Assembly (NCBI GenBank): GCA_958296025.1
Contig: OY282430.1
Location: 1,178,001 to 1,242,000 of the forward strand
Direction: 5' to 3'
DNA length: 64,000 nucleotides
Origin: an uncultured Pseudomonadales bacterium
Lineage (GTDB): Bacteria > Pseudomonadota > Gammaproteobacteria > Pseudomonadales > Azotimanducaceae
A program made the position numbers and the translations under genes. Below the pieces are notes generated by a model that worked only from the letters and a program-made list of their open reading frames with translations, had not been told where the DNA came from and did not search any database. Positions 25,324 to 33,900 of this stretch are shown here, piece by piece; within the stretch, counting starts at the first letter, position 1; the number at the start of each line of letters is the position of its first letter.

Positions 25324-25526
25324 GACTTACCTAGAACTTAAGGAGGCCATGGGGCGTTCGCTCGCAAAGGGGCGGTCACGGACGACGGCGGGCTGTGCTG
25401 CGGCGCCGCTCCAGCGGACCGCTCAGATAGTGTTAATAGGCCCTAGCCGGAGCAATTGCCGTTTCCGCCGCGTCCGCCCGAAGCCAACGCAGTCAACATG
25501 ATAACTTGGGCGCCTATGCAAGCGCA

Positions 25527-26435
25527 TCAAAACAACGCGATGAAATCGGCCATCGACTCCTGCAAGCGCCGTCGCTCGATGCCGCCGATGCGCAGGCGCG
25601 TCGCCACCAAGTGCGTTGGCTGCAAGGTCTCTCGGTATTCCGCCAGCTTCGCCGCAACATACCCCTGGTCCCCGACCAAGGCCCAGTCCCCTAGGGCCGC
25701 ATCGTCGCGTCGCGGCCGGCCGGCGGCGTTCAGGCTGCTGCGCACCGCCTCAATTTCGCTGCGGCTGCGGCCCACGAACGCCGTACGCATGATCGGGCGC
25801 ACTGCCAGCTGGCCATGCCCGGCTGCGGTCGCCGCCCGTTGATGCCATTCGAAATTGGTCATCAGATCCACCAAAGTCTCCATGGGTGAGGCTAGGTAGG
25901 GCAGCCCCAGGCGGCCCGCTTGGGCCAACGCCTTCGGGCCGAAGGCGGCCACCCAGATGGGCGGATGGGGGCGCTGCACCGGCAGCGGGTCCAGCACGAC
26001 GGGTTCGGCGACGCCTTGCGCAGCGATGCGCTCCCCGGCCCAAGCCCGTTGCATCAGCCGCAGATGGGCTTCAAACCGCTGCCGCTTCTCCCCGGGCGGC
26101 ACATCGAAAGCTCGCAGCATGGCCGAGGCGTAGCCGCGTCCCACGCCGAGCAGCACCCGCCCGCCGGACAGCTGATCGAGCACCGCCACCTGTTCCGCCG
26201 CCAGCAGGGGGTTGCGCACCGGCAACAGCAAGGAGGTGGTGCCCAGCCGAATCCGCTGCGTCGCCCCGGCCACCGCGGCTAGCGGCATCAGCGGGTCGGG
26301 GATGGCGCCGGCAGTGAAGTGGCTCTCCGGAAGCCAAAAGGACTGATAGCCTAGGGATTCGCCGATCTCCGCCTGCCGCGCCAAGGACTTGGCGGAACGG
26401 TCATGGAAATCCCAAGGGGTCAGTCCTAGATGCAT
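25527..26435 (-). CDS. LLM-class flavin-dependent oxidoreductase (luciferase-like)
   Basis: A 302-residue luciferase-like monooxygenase family member binding FMN or F420. Family features: MHLGLTPWDFHDRSAK, YQSFWLPESHF, RIRLGTTSLLLPVRNPLLAAEQ, LDQLSGGRVLLGVGRGY, and IWVAAFGPKALAQAGRLGL. No partner reductase is nearby. Substrate unknown. Isolated transcription unit on the minus strand. Confidence 0.88.
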   Translation of the reverse strand: MHLGLTPWDFHDRSAKSLARQAEIGESLGYQSFWLPESHFTAGAIPDPLMPLAAVAGATQRIRLGTTSLLLPVRNPLLAAEQVAVLDQLSGGRVLLGVGRGYASAMLRAFDVPPGEKRQRFEAHLRLMQRAWAGERIAAQGVAEPVVLDPLPVQRPHPPIWVAAFGPKALAQAGRLGLPYLASPMETLVDLMTNFEWHQRAATAAGHGQLAVRPIMRTAFVGRSRSEIEAVRSSLNAAGRPRRDDAALGDWALVGDQGYVAAKLAEYRETLQPTHLVATRLRIGGIERRRLQESMADFIALF

Positions 26436-26595
26436 GGGTCAAAGGCGCTGTTGGTGGGCGAACCGCCCGCCATCCTACCCCAGGCCCTGGCTTTGCCGTA
26501 TGCAAGCACATCGGCGATGCGTTCGCGGCATCGTCATCAGCGGCCCCTGCGGTTGCCTCCGCGCTGCGATCGATTATGGGTGCTTTGGTTCCGCT

Positions 26596-27474
26596 TTAGC
26601 GCTGTCGCTGCAAGGTCAGCAGGACGCGCATGCTGGCCACCACTGCGGTGATGTGCCTTTGCAGCGCAAAATCTCGAAACAGGGGGTCCTCCCGCAACAG
26701 GACGCAGCGCTCCCCGCCGCCGCAGGGGAAACTGGCGTCACGCCCGAAGTTGTTGCCCGCCGGCCCGTACTCCCCGAATTTTCCGGGGTCGTCGTTCAGG
26801 GTCCAAAAGGCTTCCCAAGTGGTGGGCAAGCCGAACACCGGGGCCGATACGGCAGTCAGGGTGTCTTCCGCGGCGTCCTGCAGAACGCGGTGGTAGGAGG
26901 CGGGATTGGCCAGCAAGTAGGTGCAGCTTTTCTCCACCGCCGCGGCCACCTGCGCCTGGTCGATGGAGAAGCTGTCGAACCGGTCCCGCCAACTCAGCCG
27001 CCACCAGCGCCCCGTATAAACCGGAACCGCATGGGCGGGAGAGGTGACGTCCTGTACATGGTTGAGGATGCGCCCGACATGGCGGTAGGCGTCGGCGGCG
27101 GCGTCGGCCAGACGGGACACTTGCTGGTTGAAGTGTTCGTGCATCCGGGTGTCCACCACCCAGAGCAATTCCCGGTCCTCAACGCCGCTGCGGTCGTAGT
27201 AGCTCCAGCGCACGATGCGCACGAACAGGTTGGCCTCCGCTTGACGAGCGTTCGCCTTGGCGACCATGCGCACCTGCAGGGCATTCATCGCCGGCACTCC
27301 GCTATCGACTAGGCAGCGGTTCAGCTGCTTGGCGGCCAGAAAGGTCAGCTTTTGGTGGATGGCGGACTCGTAGGCGACCACGCTTGCCGCCAAGCATCCG
27401 GCCAGCACCAAGCCCAAGCCGGCAACGGCTCGGCTAAGGCGTTTTGGCAACGCCGACGGGCGGGGTCTCGACAT
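26596..27474 (-). CDS. Exported protein with a zinc phospholipase C / S1-P1 nuclease-like fold (predicted)
   Basis: A 292-residue protein with a signal segment (AVAGLGLVLAGCLAASVVAYES; a Cys in AGC could be a lipobox) and an alpha-helical region with metal-ligand-like histidines: MHEHFNQQ and HVGRILNHVQDVTSPAHAVPVY. The pattern H-x3-GR-x-x-x-H-x-x-D-x-x-x-P-x-H is that of the zinc-dependent phospholipase C superfamily. ATG 27474 is chosen because residues upstream in the frame come from the MITE. An extracytoplasmic hydrolase is inferred; substrate not determined. Confidence 0.6.
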   Translation of the reverse strand: MSRPRPSALPKRLSRAVAGLGLVLAGCLAASVVAYESAIHQKLTFLAAKQLNRCLVDSGVPAMNALQVRMVAKANARQAEANLFVRIVRWSYYDRSGVEDRELLWVVDTRMHEHFNQQVSRLADAAADAYRHVGRILNHVQDVTSPAHAVPVYTGRWWRLSWRDRFDSFSIDQAQVAAAVEKSCTYLLANPASYHRVLQDAAEDTLTAVSAPVFGLPTTWEAFWTLNDDPGKFGEYGPAGNNFGRDASFPCGGGERCVLLREDPLFRDFALQRHITAVVASMRVLLTLQRQR

Positions 27475-27579
27475 GGGTTTGCAACACTCCGAGTGATTCG
27501 GCAACAGCGCGGCGGAAACCAGCCCATGGGGGCCGAATCCCGTCAATTCACAGATTCCTGTTGTGTTCCCGGAGTCTAG

Positions 27580-27738
27580 TGTCCTGTCCCGCAAATAACC
27601 ACACATCATCTGCGGGTCCTTTGGACTTCTGGCTGCGTTGCTCCGCCTTGTGTGGAGCCCGCCACACGGCGTTGTCGCGCCTTGCCAGGCGCCAAAAATC
27701 CCTCGCATCCAAAGTACGCTTATTTACGCGACAGGACA
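27580..27738. mobile_element. TGTCCTGTC MITE, full-length copy 1
   Basis: 159 bp with terminal inverted repeats TGTCCTGTCCCGCAAATAA / TTATTTACGCGACAGGACA and an interior roughly 80% like the copy at 29002-29165. Flanks are CTAG and CTGG, a 4-bp target duplication with one change. No coding capacity. It lies upstream of both the phospholipase-like gene (minus) and the alcohol dehydrogenase (plus), so it may carry promoter material for either. Confidence 0.85.
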
Positions 27739-27849
27739 CTGGCAGCCTTTTGAGATGACCCTGTGGGGACACCCCAGCAGGGTGGCAATTCTCAGTTCCC
27801 TTTGGCAGACTCACAGGTCCGTTTTTCCGCAAGGCCAACAGGAGCAACC

Positions 27850-28932
27850 ATGAAAGCAGCCGTGTTGCGCGAAGTGAACAAGCCGCTGGAAATCGAGGAC
27901 GTTCAGCACGGCGACCCGGGGCCGCGGGAAGTGCTGGTGCGCACCGTCGCCGCCGGGGTTTGCCATTCGGACCTGCACTTTCAGAACGGCGCCTATCCCT
28001 ACGCCCTGCCGGTGGTGCTGGGGCATGAGTCCGCCGGGGTGGTGGAGGCGGTGGGGGACATGGTTCACTACGTCAAGCCGGGGGACCGGGTGATCACCTG
28101 CCTGTCGGCTTTTTGCGGCCACTGCGAACACTGCCTGACGGGGCACATGTCCCTTTGTCAAGCGCCGGAACTGCAAAGGGCCCCGGGGGAGCCGCCGCGC
28201 CTGGCCAAGAACGGCGAGGCGATCAATCAGTTCCTGAACCTGTCGTCCTTCGCCGAGTACATGCTGGTGCATGAACACGCCATCGCCAAGATACGGGAGG
28301 ACATGCCCTTGGACCGTGCCGCCCTCATCGGCTGCGGCGTCACCACCGGGGTGGGCGCGGTGATTCACACGGCCAAGGTGGAGCCGGGTTCCATGGTGGC
28401 CGTCATCGGCTGCGGCGGCGTCGGCTTGGCGGCGGTCAACGGGGCGGCCATCGCCGGCGCCGTGCGCGTCATCGCCATCGATCAGGTGCCGTCCAAGCTG
28501 GAGTTGGCCCGCACGTTCGGCGCCACGGATTTGGTGAACGCCGCCGAGGTGGACCCGGTGCAGGCCGTGCGGGAATTGACCGGCGGCGGCGTCCACCACG
28601 CATTCGAAGCCATCGGCCTGAAGGTGACGGCGCAGCAGGCGTTCAAGATGGTCGGCCGGGGCGGCACCGCCACCATCATCGGCATGATCCCGGTCGGCAC
28701 CATGGTGGAGATTCACGGCCCGGAGCTGTTGGCGGAGAAGAAACTGCAAGGCTCCAACATGGGTTCCAACCGCTTCCGGGTGGACATGCCCAGGTTTGTC
28801 GATTTCTACCTTCAGGGCAAGCTGCATCTGGACGAGATGATCTCCGGCCGCATCGGGCTGGCGGACGTGAACGACGCCTTCGCCCAGCTGCAGACCGGGG
28901 AGGTGGCCCGCAACGTCATCCTGTTTGAGTAG
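27850..28932 (+). CDS. Zinc-dependent alcohol dehydrogenase
   Basis: A 360-residue medium-chain dehydrogenase. Catalytic zinc ligands in AAGVCHSDLHF and GHESAG; structural zinc cysteines in CLSAFCGHCEHC and LTGHMSLC; the Rossmann motif is GCGGVGLAAVNGAAIAGA with Asp after the second strand (VIAIDQVPSKLELA), so NAD is expected. It resembles the class III / NDMA-dependent branch. ATG 27850 has AGGAGCAACC upstream. Nothing nearby suggests the substrate. Confidence 0.9.
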   Translation: MKAAVLREVNKPLEIEDVQHGDPGPREVLVRTVAAGVCHSDLHFQNGAYPYALPVVLGHESAGVVEAVGDMVHYVKPGDRVITCLSAFCGHCEHCLTGHMSLCQAPELQRAPGEPPRLAKNGEAINQFLNLSSFAEYMLVHEHAIAKIREDMPLDRAALIGCGVTTGVGAVIHTAKVEPGSMVAVIGCGGVGLAAVNGAAIAGAVRVIAIDQVPSKLELARTFGATDLVNAAEVDPVQAVRELTGGGVHHAFEAIGLKVTAQQAFKMVGRGGTATIIGMIPVGTMVEIHGPELLAEKKLQGSNMGSNRFRVDMPRFVDFYLQGKLHLDEMISGRIGLADVNDAFAQLQTGEVARNVILFE

Positions 28933-29001
28933 GGCGCGACCCGAGCGGGGAAACGAAAGGCCCGGGCAGCCAAAACCCACTTATGCGGGATGGCGCACTA
29001 G

Positions 29002-29165
29002 TGTCCTGTCCCGCAAATAACTCCACACATTATCTAGGGGTCTTTTGGGCTCTTGGCTGCATTGCTCCGCCTTGGGTGGAGCCTGCTACACGGCGGCGTT
29101 GTCGCGCCTGGCCAAGAGCCAGAAATCCCTCGCATCCAAAGCGCACTTATTTACGCGACAGGACG
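29002..29165. mobile_element. TGTCCTGTC MITE, full-length copy 2
   Basis: 164 bp with the same ends as the copy at 27580-27738. Perfect CTAG lies on both sides (28998-29001 and 29166-29169), showing the target duplication. The right-hand CTAG is read on the minus strand as the TAG stop codon of the HtrA gene. No open frame of its own. Confidence 0.88.
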
Positions 29166-30530
29166 CTAGCGTATTGAGATGTAGCCGTAGCGCCCGGCGC
29201 GGTAGATGCGCAGCAGGATCTGCCGGGCGTTGATGCCAATATTCTCGCGCAGGTCCTTGAGTTCGTTGACTTCCTTTTGGTTGGCCGCCACGATCACGTC
29301 CCCCCGCCGCAGGCCCGCCGCCCAGGCGCGGCTGGCTTGGGCCACTTCGGTCACCACCACGCCGGCGCCCAGCTCGTTCTCGTCGCGGAAGTTTTGCAGC
29401 TCGGTGCCGGCCAAGCGCGTGTCGATGCGCTCGCCGCCAACCTCCTCGAGCAAGTCATCCTCAACGATGATGGTGGCCTCTCGGCGGCTGCCTTTGCGCA
29501 GCAGCTCCACCTTCAATTCATCGCCGATGAAGACTGCTGCGGTCTGGCTGTGGAAATCCCCGATCTCGCGTATGGGGCGCCCGCCAATACGGGTGATGAC
29601 ATCCCCTGTCTCGATCTGCCCGGCCGCCGCGCCGCCCGGCGCCACAGACACCACCACCACGCCGTCCTTGTCCGTCACATCGAAGGCTTCGGCCAAATTC
29701 GGGTCCAGGTTCTGCACCTCCAAACCCAAATAGCCGCGCCGCACCTCGCCGTGCTCGACGATTTCGCCGGCGATGGCCTGCACCAAGTTGGCGGGAATGG
29801 CGAAGCCGATGCCCACGTTCACCCCAGCCGGGGAGAACAGGGCGGCGTTGACCCCCACCAAGGCGCCGGACAGATCGACCAAGGCGCCGCCGGAGTTGCC
29901 GGGGTTAATGGAGGCATCGGTTTGGATGAAGTCCTCAAAGCCCTCCAAGCCGAGGCCGCTGCGCCCCAAGGCGCTGACGATGCCGCTGGTCACGGTTTGG
30001 TTTAGGCCGAAGGGGTTGCCGATGGCGACCACGAAGTCCCCCACCCGCAGGGCGTCGGAGTCCCCGAACCGGATCTCGATGAGGCCCTCGGCGGGGACCT
30101 GCAGCAGAGCCAAGTCCACTGGTTGGTCGCTGCCGACCAATTCCGCCGCCAGCACTCGGCCGTCGGAAAGGGTGATGTCGATGTCGTCGGCGCGGGCCAC
30201 CACATGATTGTTGGTGACGATGTAGCCGTTCTCCGCGTCGATGACCACGCCGCTGCCGGCGCTGCGGGTGTGGCGGTAGCGCTGCCGGTTGGGAATGTTG
30301 AAGAAGCGGCGGAAGAAGGGATCGTCCAGCAGCGGGTTGCGCACCGCCGTGGTGGCGTGGGTGGCGATGTTCACCACCGCCGGGTTCACCCGCTGCAACA
30401 TCGGCGCCAAGCTGGGCAACGGCTGGCCATCCGGCAGAGCCGAGGGCACGGCTGCATAGGCCGATGGCGCCGCCAGCGCGGCCAACAGCCAAGCCGCCAT
30501 TGTCGCCAGCTGCAGCAATTTCATCCTCAT
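29166..30530 (-). CDS. degQ: Periplasmic serine protease, DegQ/HtrA type with two PDZ domains
   Basis: A 454-residue protease/chaperone. Signal peptide (MKLLQLATMAAWLLAALAA). Protease domain with the triad His (VTNNHVVARADD), Asp (QPVDLALLQV) and Ser (NPGNSGGALVD). PDZ1 from RRGYLGLEVQNLD; PDZ2 from ELGAGVVVTEVAQ to the end (GYISIR). The TAG stop lies in the MITE target duplication, but the PDZ2 domain ends normally, so little or nothing seems lost. ATG 30530 or 30524 can start it. tRNA-Gly is 20 bp upstream. Length and two PDZ domains fit DegQ/DegP; I cannot separate the two. Confidence 0.92.
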   Translation of the reverse strand: MRMKLLQLATMAAWLLAALAAPSAYAAVPSALPDGQPLPSLAPMLQRVNPAVVNIATHATTAVRNPLLDDPFFRRFFNIPNRQRYRHTRSAGSGVVIDAENGYIVTNNHVVARADDIDITLSDGRVLAAELVGSDQPVDLALLQVPAEGLIEIRFGDSDALRVGDFVVAIGNPFGLNQTVTSGIVSALGRSGLGLEGFEDFIQTDASINPGNSGGALVDLSGALVGVNAALFSPAGVNVGIGFAIPANLVQAIAGEIVEHGEVRRGYLGLEVQNLDPNLAEAFDVTDKDGVVVVSVAPGGAAAGQIETGDVITRIGGRPIREIGDFHSQTAAVFIGDELKVELLRKGSRREATIIVEDDLLEEVGGERIDTRLAGTELQNFRDENELGAGVVVTEVAQASRAWAAGLRRGDVIVAANQKEVNELKDLRENIGINARQILLRIYRAGRYGYISIR

Positions 30531-30550
30531 GGTTTGATCCAAGGTGGTGG

Positions 30551-30626
30551 TGGAGCGGGAAACGGGACTCGAACCCGCGACAGCTTGCTTGGGAAGCAAG
30601 GGCTCTACCAACTGAGCTATTCCCGC
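30551..30626 (-). tRNA. tRNA-Gly (anticodon CCC)
   Basis: On the minus strand the sequence begins GCGGGAATAGCTCAG and ends in TCCCGCTCCA. Acceptor GCGGGA pairs with TCCCGC; D-loop AGCTCAGTTGGTAGAGC; anticodon arm CTTGC-TTCCCAA-GCAAG with CCC in the loop; T arm GCGGGTTCGAGTCCCGT. The CCA end is encoded. It reads glycine codon GGG. Confidence 0.95.
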
Positions 30627-30970
30627 ACGAAGACGGTGCCTTGGCGGCGCAGTCTAACCCAAGGAGGAAAATTTGGGTACGCTCAGTTTGGGAACATAGG
30701 CTTAACTCCCGAACCACTATATGTCGTGCCTTTTAGGCGGGTTGAAGCGCAAGAGTTTGTGATTGGGCAGTCAAGTATGTCACTCCTCTCAGTTTGACCC
30801 CCCCCCCCCCGATCCCCTGATGAGGGTCTGTTGGGCAATGTTTCGGGGGAGTTTGCGGCGGTCTTGGCGGACGGATGCGGGTGGCGTTGCGCCAGGGTCG
30901 GGTTTTGACGTGGGGTAGCCCGCCGTAGCGTCTAAAATGCCATCCATTGCGATGACTAGGCATTTAGCGG
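30627..30970. other. Intergenic region with a 13-C tract
   Basis: 344 bp between tRNA-Gly and a truncated nucleotidyltransferase gene. The only notable feature is a homopolymeric run of 13 cytosines; no gene or terminator recognised. Confidence 0.5.
30798..30810 (+). repeat. Homopolymer of 13 cytosines
   Basis: An uninterrupted C13 run in the intergenic region. Such tracts are slip-prone; no gene begins close enough (nearest ATG at 30971) to make phase variation the obvious role. Confidence 0.95.
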
Positions 30971-31117
30971 ATGAACGCGGAACCGGTCCATGACGGGTTC
31001 ATGGACGATGACATGAAGCGGCTGTGGCGCGAGCTAGGGCCGTTGCCGGGCGGACTGCGGCTATACGGGGGCACGGCCCTTGCCCTATATCGCAACCATC
31101 GCCGCTCCACGGCTTAG
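30971..31117 (+). pseudogene. 5' fragment of an AbiEii-like nucleotidyltransferase gene
   Basis: 48 codons ending in TAG. The segment GLRLYGGTALALYRNHRRST matches the start of the nucleotidyltransferase fold used by AbiEii/MNT-type toxins (GGTAL and the following basic residues), where an acidic DxD motif should follow; here a stop codon intervenes right after HRRSTA. The remaining several hundred codons are missing, so this is a remnant. Confidence 0.5.
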
Positions 31118-31577
31118 GCAAGTGAACGGCATCCGCCAAGCAAGAAGCAGCGCCGAGCTCGGCTATGACCCGCACAGGGAACTGAATTGTTGGCGAGGAA
31201 CCCCCATTCCCGCCGTGCAGGACCCGCTGGCGCACTCCCCAACCCGCTGGGCCATTGCCGACCATATTTGGTGGAACGGCCCGCCCTGGACGGTCTTACG
31301 CAATGCCTCCTGCTACCTTTGGCGCGTCATGGATTACGGAGGGACAGAGGACATTCGCTTCACGTTGCACGACGTGCCGGCCTCTTTGTGGATTCGCGCT
31401 TTGCAACAAGCCCGCCCCGGGCAACTTTCCAAGGGTTCCTATGTGCTTTGGTCCTTGGTGTTTGGCCTGATGCAGCCCGGGGTGTGTTGCGACTGGCCGG
31501 ACACCGCCCATGCGCTGGATTATCGGATGCTCGCCAAGGACAGCCGGGAACGCATGTTCCAACGCCATCGCCGATGA
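31080..31577 (+). CDS. Hypothetical protein, possibly an antitoxin-like partner of the preceding fragment
   Basis: A 165-residue frame. The first 55 or so residues look non-native; the part from about residue 60 (ADHIWWNGPPW, CYLWRVMDYGGTEDIRFTL, GQLSKGSYVLWSLVFGLM) looks like a real protein and resembles the YG..EDIR and LS....FW..VFG pattern of antitoxins paired with AbiEii-like nucleotidyltransferases (DUF6922 type). Similarity is judged by eye. It overlaps the truncated gene upstream, and both may be remains of one locus. Confidence 0.35.
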   Translation: MPYIATIAAPRLRQVNGIRQARSSAELGYDPHRELNCWRGTPIPAVQDPLAHSPTRWAIADHIWWNGPPWTVLRNASCYLWRVMDYGGTEDIRFTLHDVPASLWIRALQQARPGQLSKGSYVLWSLVFGLMQPGVCCDWPDTAHALDYRMLAKDSRERMFQRHRR

Positions 31578-31580
31578 CGA

Positions 31581-31613
31581 CGTAGCGGTTTTGGGTGGCA
31601 ATGGGCCTGCTCT
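31581..31613. repeat. 33-bp repeat, copy 1
   Basis: Same 33-bp sequence as at 46975-47007 with two mismatches, located between a hypothetical gene and the threonine dehydratase-like gene. On the minus strand it spells the TQNRY codons of the restriction endonuclease start, so it may be a scrap of another copy. Confidence 0.6.
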
Positions 31614-31620
31614 GTTCCGT

Positions 31621-32601
31621 TTAGGGGGCCTCACCGGCGGCGCCGGCCAGCACCCGCCGAAAAACCTGCGCATCGACGTTGCCGCCGGAGAGGATGACGC
31701 CGACCCTTTTGCCCGCCTGTTGGGAGCGCTCCTGCATCAGGGCGGCGAAGGCGGCGGCGCCGGCGCCTTCGGCGACATTGTGGGTGTCCGTATAAAGAAT
31801 GCGCATGGCGGCGGCGATTTCCGCTTCGCTGACCTCGATGATGCGTGCGGCGCCGGCGCGGATGATGGCCAAGGGTTCCGGCATCGGCACCCGGCAGGCC
31901 ATGCCGTCGGCGAAGGTGTTGGCGGATTCCGTCTCCACCACCCGGCCGGCCTCGAAGCTCTTGGCCACCGCCGGTGCCTCGGCCGCCACCACGCCGATGA
32001 TTGCCGTCTTCAGGCCCAGCAGGTCCCTAGTGGTGATGAGGCCGCAAATGCCGGAGCCCATGCCGATGGGCGCATAGACGGCGTCCAAGCCCTGGACGGC
32101 GTTGAACAACTCCAGCGCATAGGTCGCCACGCCCCGGGCCAAGGCGGGATGGAAGGCCGGCACCCAAAGGGCGCCTTCATCCTTGGCAAGACGTGCGGCC
32201 TCCACCCGCGCCTCGTCGAAGTCCTGGCCGAACTCGATGAGCTGCGCACCCCAGCCGACCATCGCCGCGTTCTTCTCAGCGCTGTTGCCCTTGGGTGCAT
32301 AGACCGTCACCCGCACCCCGTGGCGGCGGGCGGCGAAGGGGATGCTCTGGCCGTGGTTGCCGCGGGTGGCGGTGACCATGCGCTCCGGCAGTTGGCCTGT
32401 GCGCTTGAGGTGGTCCAGATACACCAACCCGCCGCGCACTTTGAAAGCGCCGATGGGCGTGTGGTTCTCATGCTTCACCCAAACTTCGCAGCCCGCACGC
32501 CGACACAGCCCCGGCCAAAGGTACTGCGGCGTCGGCGGCATCACTTCAGCGACGGTGTCCCGGGCTTGCTCTAGGTCGGATAGGGTAAACATGGCGGGCA
32601 T
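31621..32601 (-). CDS. Threonine/serine dehydratase family PLP enzyme
   Basis: A 326-residue fold-type II PLP enzyme. The PLP lysine lies in HTPIGAFKVRGG, the phosphate-binding glycine loop in APIGMGSGICGLI, and TATRGNHGQSIPFAARRHG is the substrate Asn-His region. There is no regulatory ACT domain, so it is like catabolic threonine dehydratase or serine/hydroxyaspartate dehydratase rather than biosynthetic IlvA. Start ATG 32601; ATG 32592 is equally possible. Stand-alone gene within a decayed toxin-antitoxin region. Confidence 0.88.
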   Translation of the reverse strand: MPAMFTLSDLEQARDTVAEVMPPTPQYLWPGLCRRAGCEVWVKHENHTPIGAFKVRGGLVYLDHLKRTGQLPERMVTATRGNHGQSIPFAARRHGVRVTVYAPKGNSAEKNAAMVGWGAQLIEFGQDFDEARVEAARLAKDEGALWVPAFHPALARGVATYALELFNAVQGLDAVYAPIGMGSGICGLITTRDLLGLKTAIIGVVAAEAPAVAKSFEAGRVVETESANTFADGMACRVPMPEPLAIIRAGAARIIEVSEAEIAAAMRILYTDTHNVAEGAGAAAFAALMQERSQQAGKRVGVILSGGNVDAQVFRRVLAGAAGEAP

Positions 32602-33068
32602 CTGCTCTGTTTTGCGGCGGGGTGGCCTTGAGGGTCTGCGCCAAGTCTAACCGCACCGTCGGTCCAACCAACTCAGAACCTGACGAATAAGAGCGGTTAG
32701 CACTCCAGCCGGTCCGATGGGCAACGCTATGAATGCATAGCCTAGCCAAGTTGCGAGAGAGGTGGTTCCGATCTCATGCACAGGTCAACGGTCAACCTAA
32801 GCTGCGTTTCGGGTTGATGATTCTATTTTTTTCTTGTTGGCTGAAAGTCGTCGCCTTCGCCACGATTCCGCGGCGGCAGCGTCATGCGGCTATGATGGTG
32901 GCGTGGCCCTGCTGAGAGTTGGACGGCCTTGGAGAAACCCAATCCGCCTGACCAACGCCAAGATTCAATTGCGTAACCCGAGGCTCCCCTCACTTTGGCT
33001 CGGCCCCATCGAAGCGAGGTCTTGTGGTATCTTTTACGAATTCCCACAAGAAATTGAGGGTGCTGTCC
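32602..33068. other. Intergenic region without a recognisable gene
   Basis: 467 bp. Its last about 45 bp (from GTATCTTTT to the antitoxin ATG) recur in front of the duplicated antitoxin at 34462, so the duplication included the leader. Nothing else recognised. Confidence 0.5.
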
Positions 33069-33335
33069 ATGTCCGCAACCGCGCAAATTTCCGCCCGCAT
33101 ATCGGGCGAGACCAAGGCCAAGGTCGAAGCCTACATAAAGGCCCGTGGCGTAAAGAAGGCTCATCTGGTTGAAGCCGCACTTCAGCATCACCTGCAGGCG
33201 CTGCGCGAGGTCCCGGAGGACATAGTTATTCCGTCGCGGCTGGTTTTGACCGAAGAGGCAATGGCCGAAGTCGCCAAACGCATCGCGCAGGAAAGCCGTC
33301 CCACGGAAGCGCTGCGAACATTGCTGCGTGATTAG
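33069..33335 (+). CDS. DUF1778 / TacA-like ribbon-helix-helix antitoxin
   Basis: An 88-residue antitoxin. The N-terminal RHH motif is in AQISARISGETKAKVEAYIKAR cut to its core ARISGETKAKVEAYI, and the C-terminal segment (VLTEEAMAEVAKRI to LLRD) is the toxin-neutralising tail. ATG 33069 is preferred over 33024. Overlaps the GNAT toxin gene by 8 bp. DUF1778 antitoxins repress their own operon and neutralise acetyltransferase toxins that modify aminoacyl-tRNA. Confidence 0.87.
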   Translation: MSATAQISARISGETKAKVEAYIKARGVKKAHLVEAALQHHLQALREVPEDIVIPSRLVLTEEAMAEVAKRIAQESRPTEALRTLLRD

Positions 33336-33879
33336 CTCACAGCCCGAGGTTCGCATCCGTCGGCTGAACCCAGCGGACGATCGGTCAAAGTTCCGCAGCG
33401 GCAACATCGACTTGGATCGATTCTTCCAACGCTATGCTGGACAGAATCAGTTTCGGCACCACATAGGCACAACCTATGTCGCTGTCCAGGGCGACCAAAT
33501 CGCCGGCTTTTTCACTGTTTCCACTGGGGAGATGGTTGCTGAGAAATTGGCATGGGCGCAACGCCGGGGCCTTCCCGCTTATCCGTTGCCTGTTTTGCGT
33601 CTTGCCCGACTGGCGGTGGATGAGCGTTTCCAAGGGCACAGCATTGGCAGCTTGCTGCTTCGCGCCGCCTTGGGGTTGGCTTTGGACCTGCGAAATCGGT
33701 TTGGATGCATCGGCGTGGTCGTGGATGCCAAGCCGGATGCATTAGCTTTCTACTCCGCGTTGGGTTTCACGCCCATTCAGTTGGCCAGCGGCATTTTGGG
33801 AGACAGGCCCGAGCCGGTCGCCATGTTCCTGCCGATTGGCCAGATCAGTGGCGCCGTAAACCAAGCGATGAACTCATAG
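33328..33879 (+). CDS. GNAT-family acetyltransferase toxin (TacT/AtaT-like)
   Basis: A 183-residue GNAT protein starting at GTG 33328 inside the antitoxin gene. Features: FRSGNIDLDRFFQRYAGQN near the start as in TacT-type toxins, AGFFTVSTGEMV, LPVLRLARLAVDERFQGHSIGSLLL (the acetyl-CoA motif VDERFQGHSIG), VVVDAKPDALAFYSALGF. Expected to acetylate the amino group of charged tRNA, blocking translation. Intact, so this is the functional member of the duplicated pair. Confidence 0.87.
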   Translation: MISSQPEVRIRRLNPADDRSKFRSGNIDLDRFFQRYAGQNQFRHHIGTTYVAVQGDQIAGFFTVSTGEMVAEKLAWAQRRGLPAYPLPVLRLARLAVDERFQGHSIGSLLLRAALGLALDLRNRFGCIGVVVDAKPDALAFYSALGFTPIQLASGILGDRPEPVAMFLPIGQISGAVNQAMNS

Positions 33880-33900
33880 GGACAACCACAATTAAGATGC

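Noticed and set aside
32823-33407. A 194-codon minus-strand frame opposite the antitoxin
   Set aside because: Antisense of the DUF1778 gene; a similar shadow exists opposite the duplicated copy because the DNA is duplicated.
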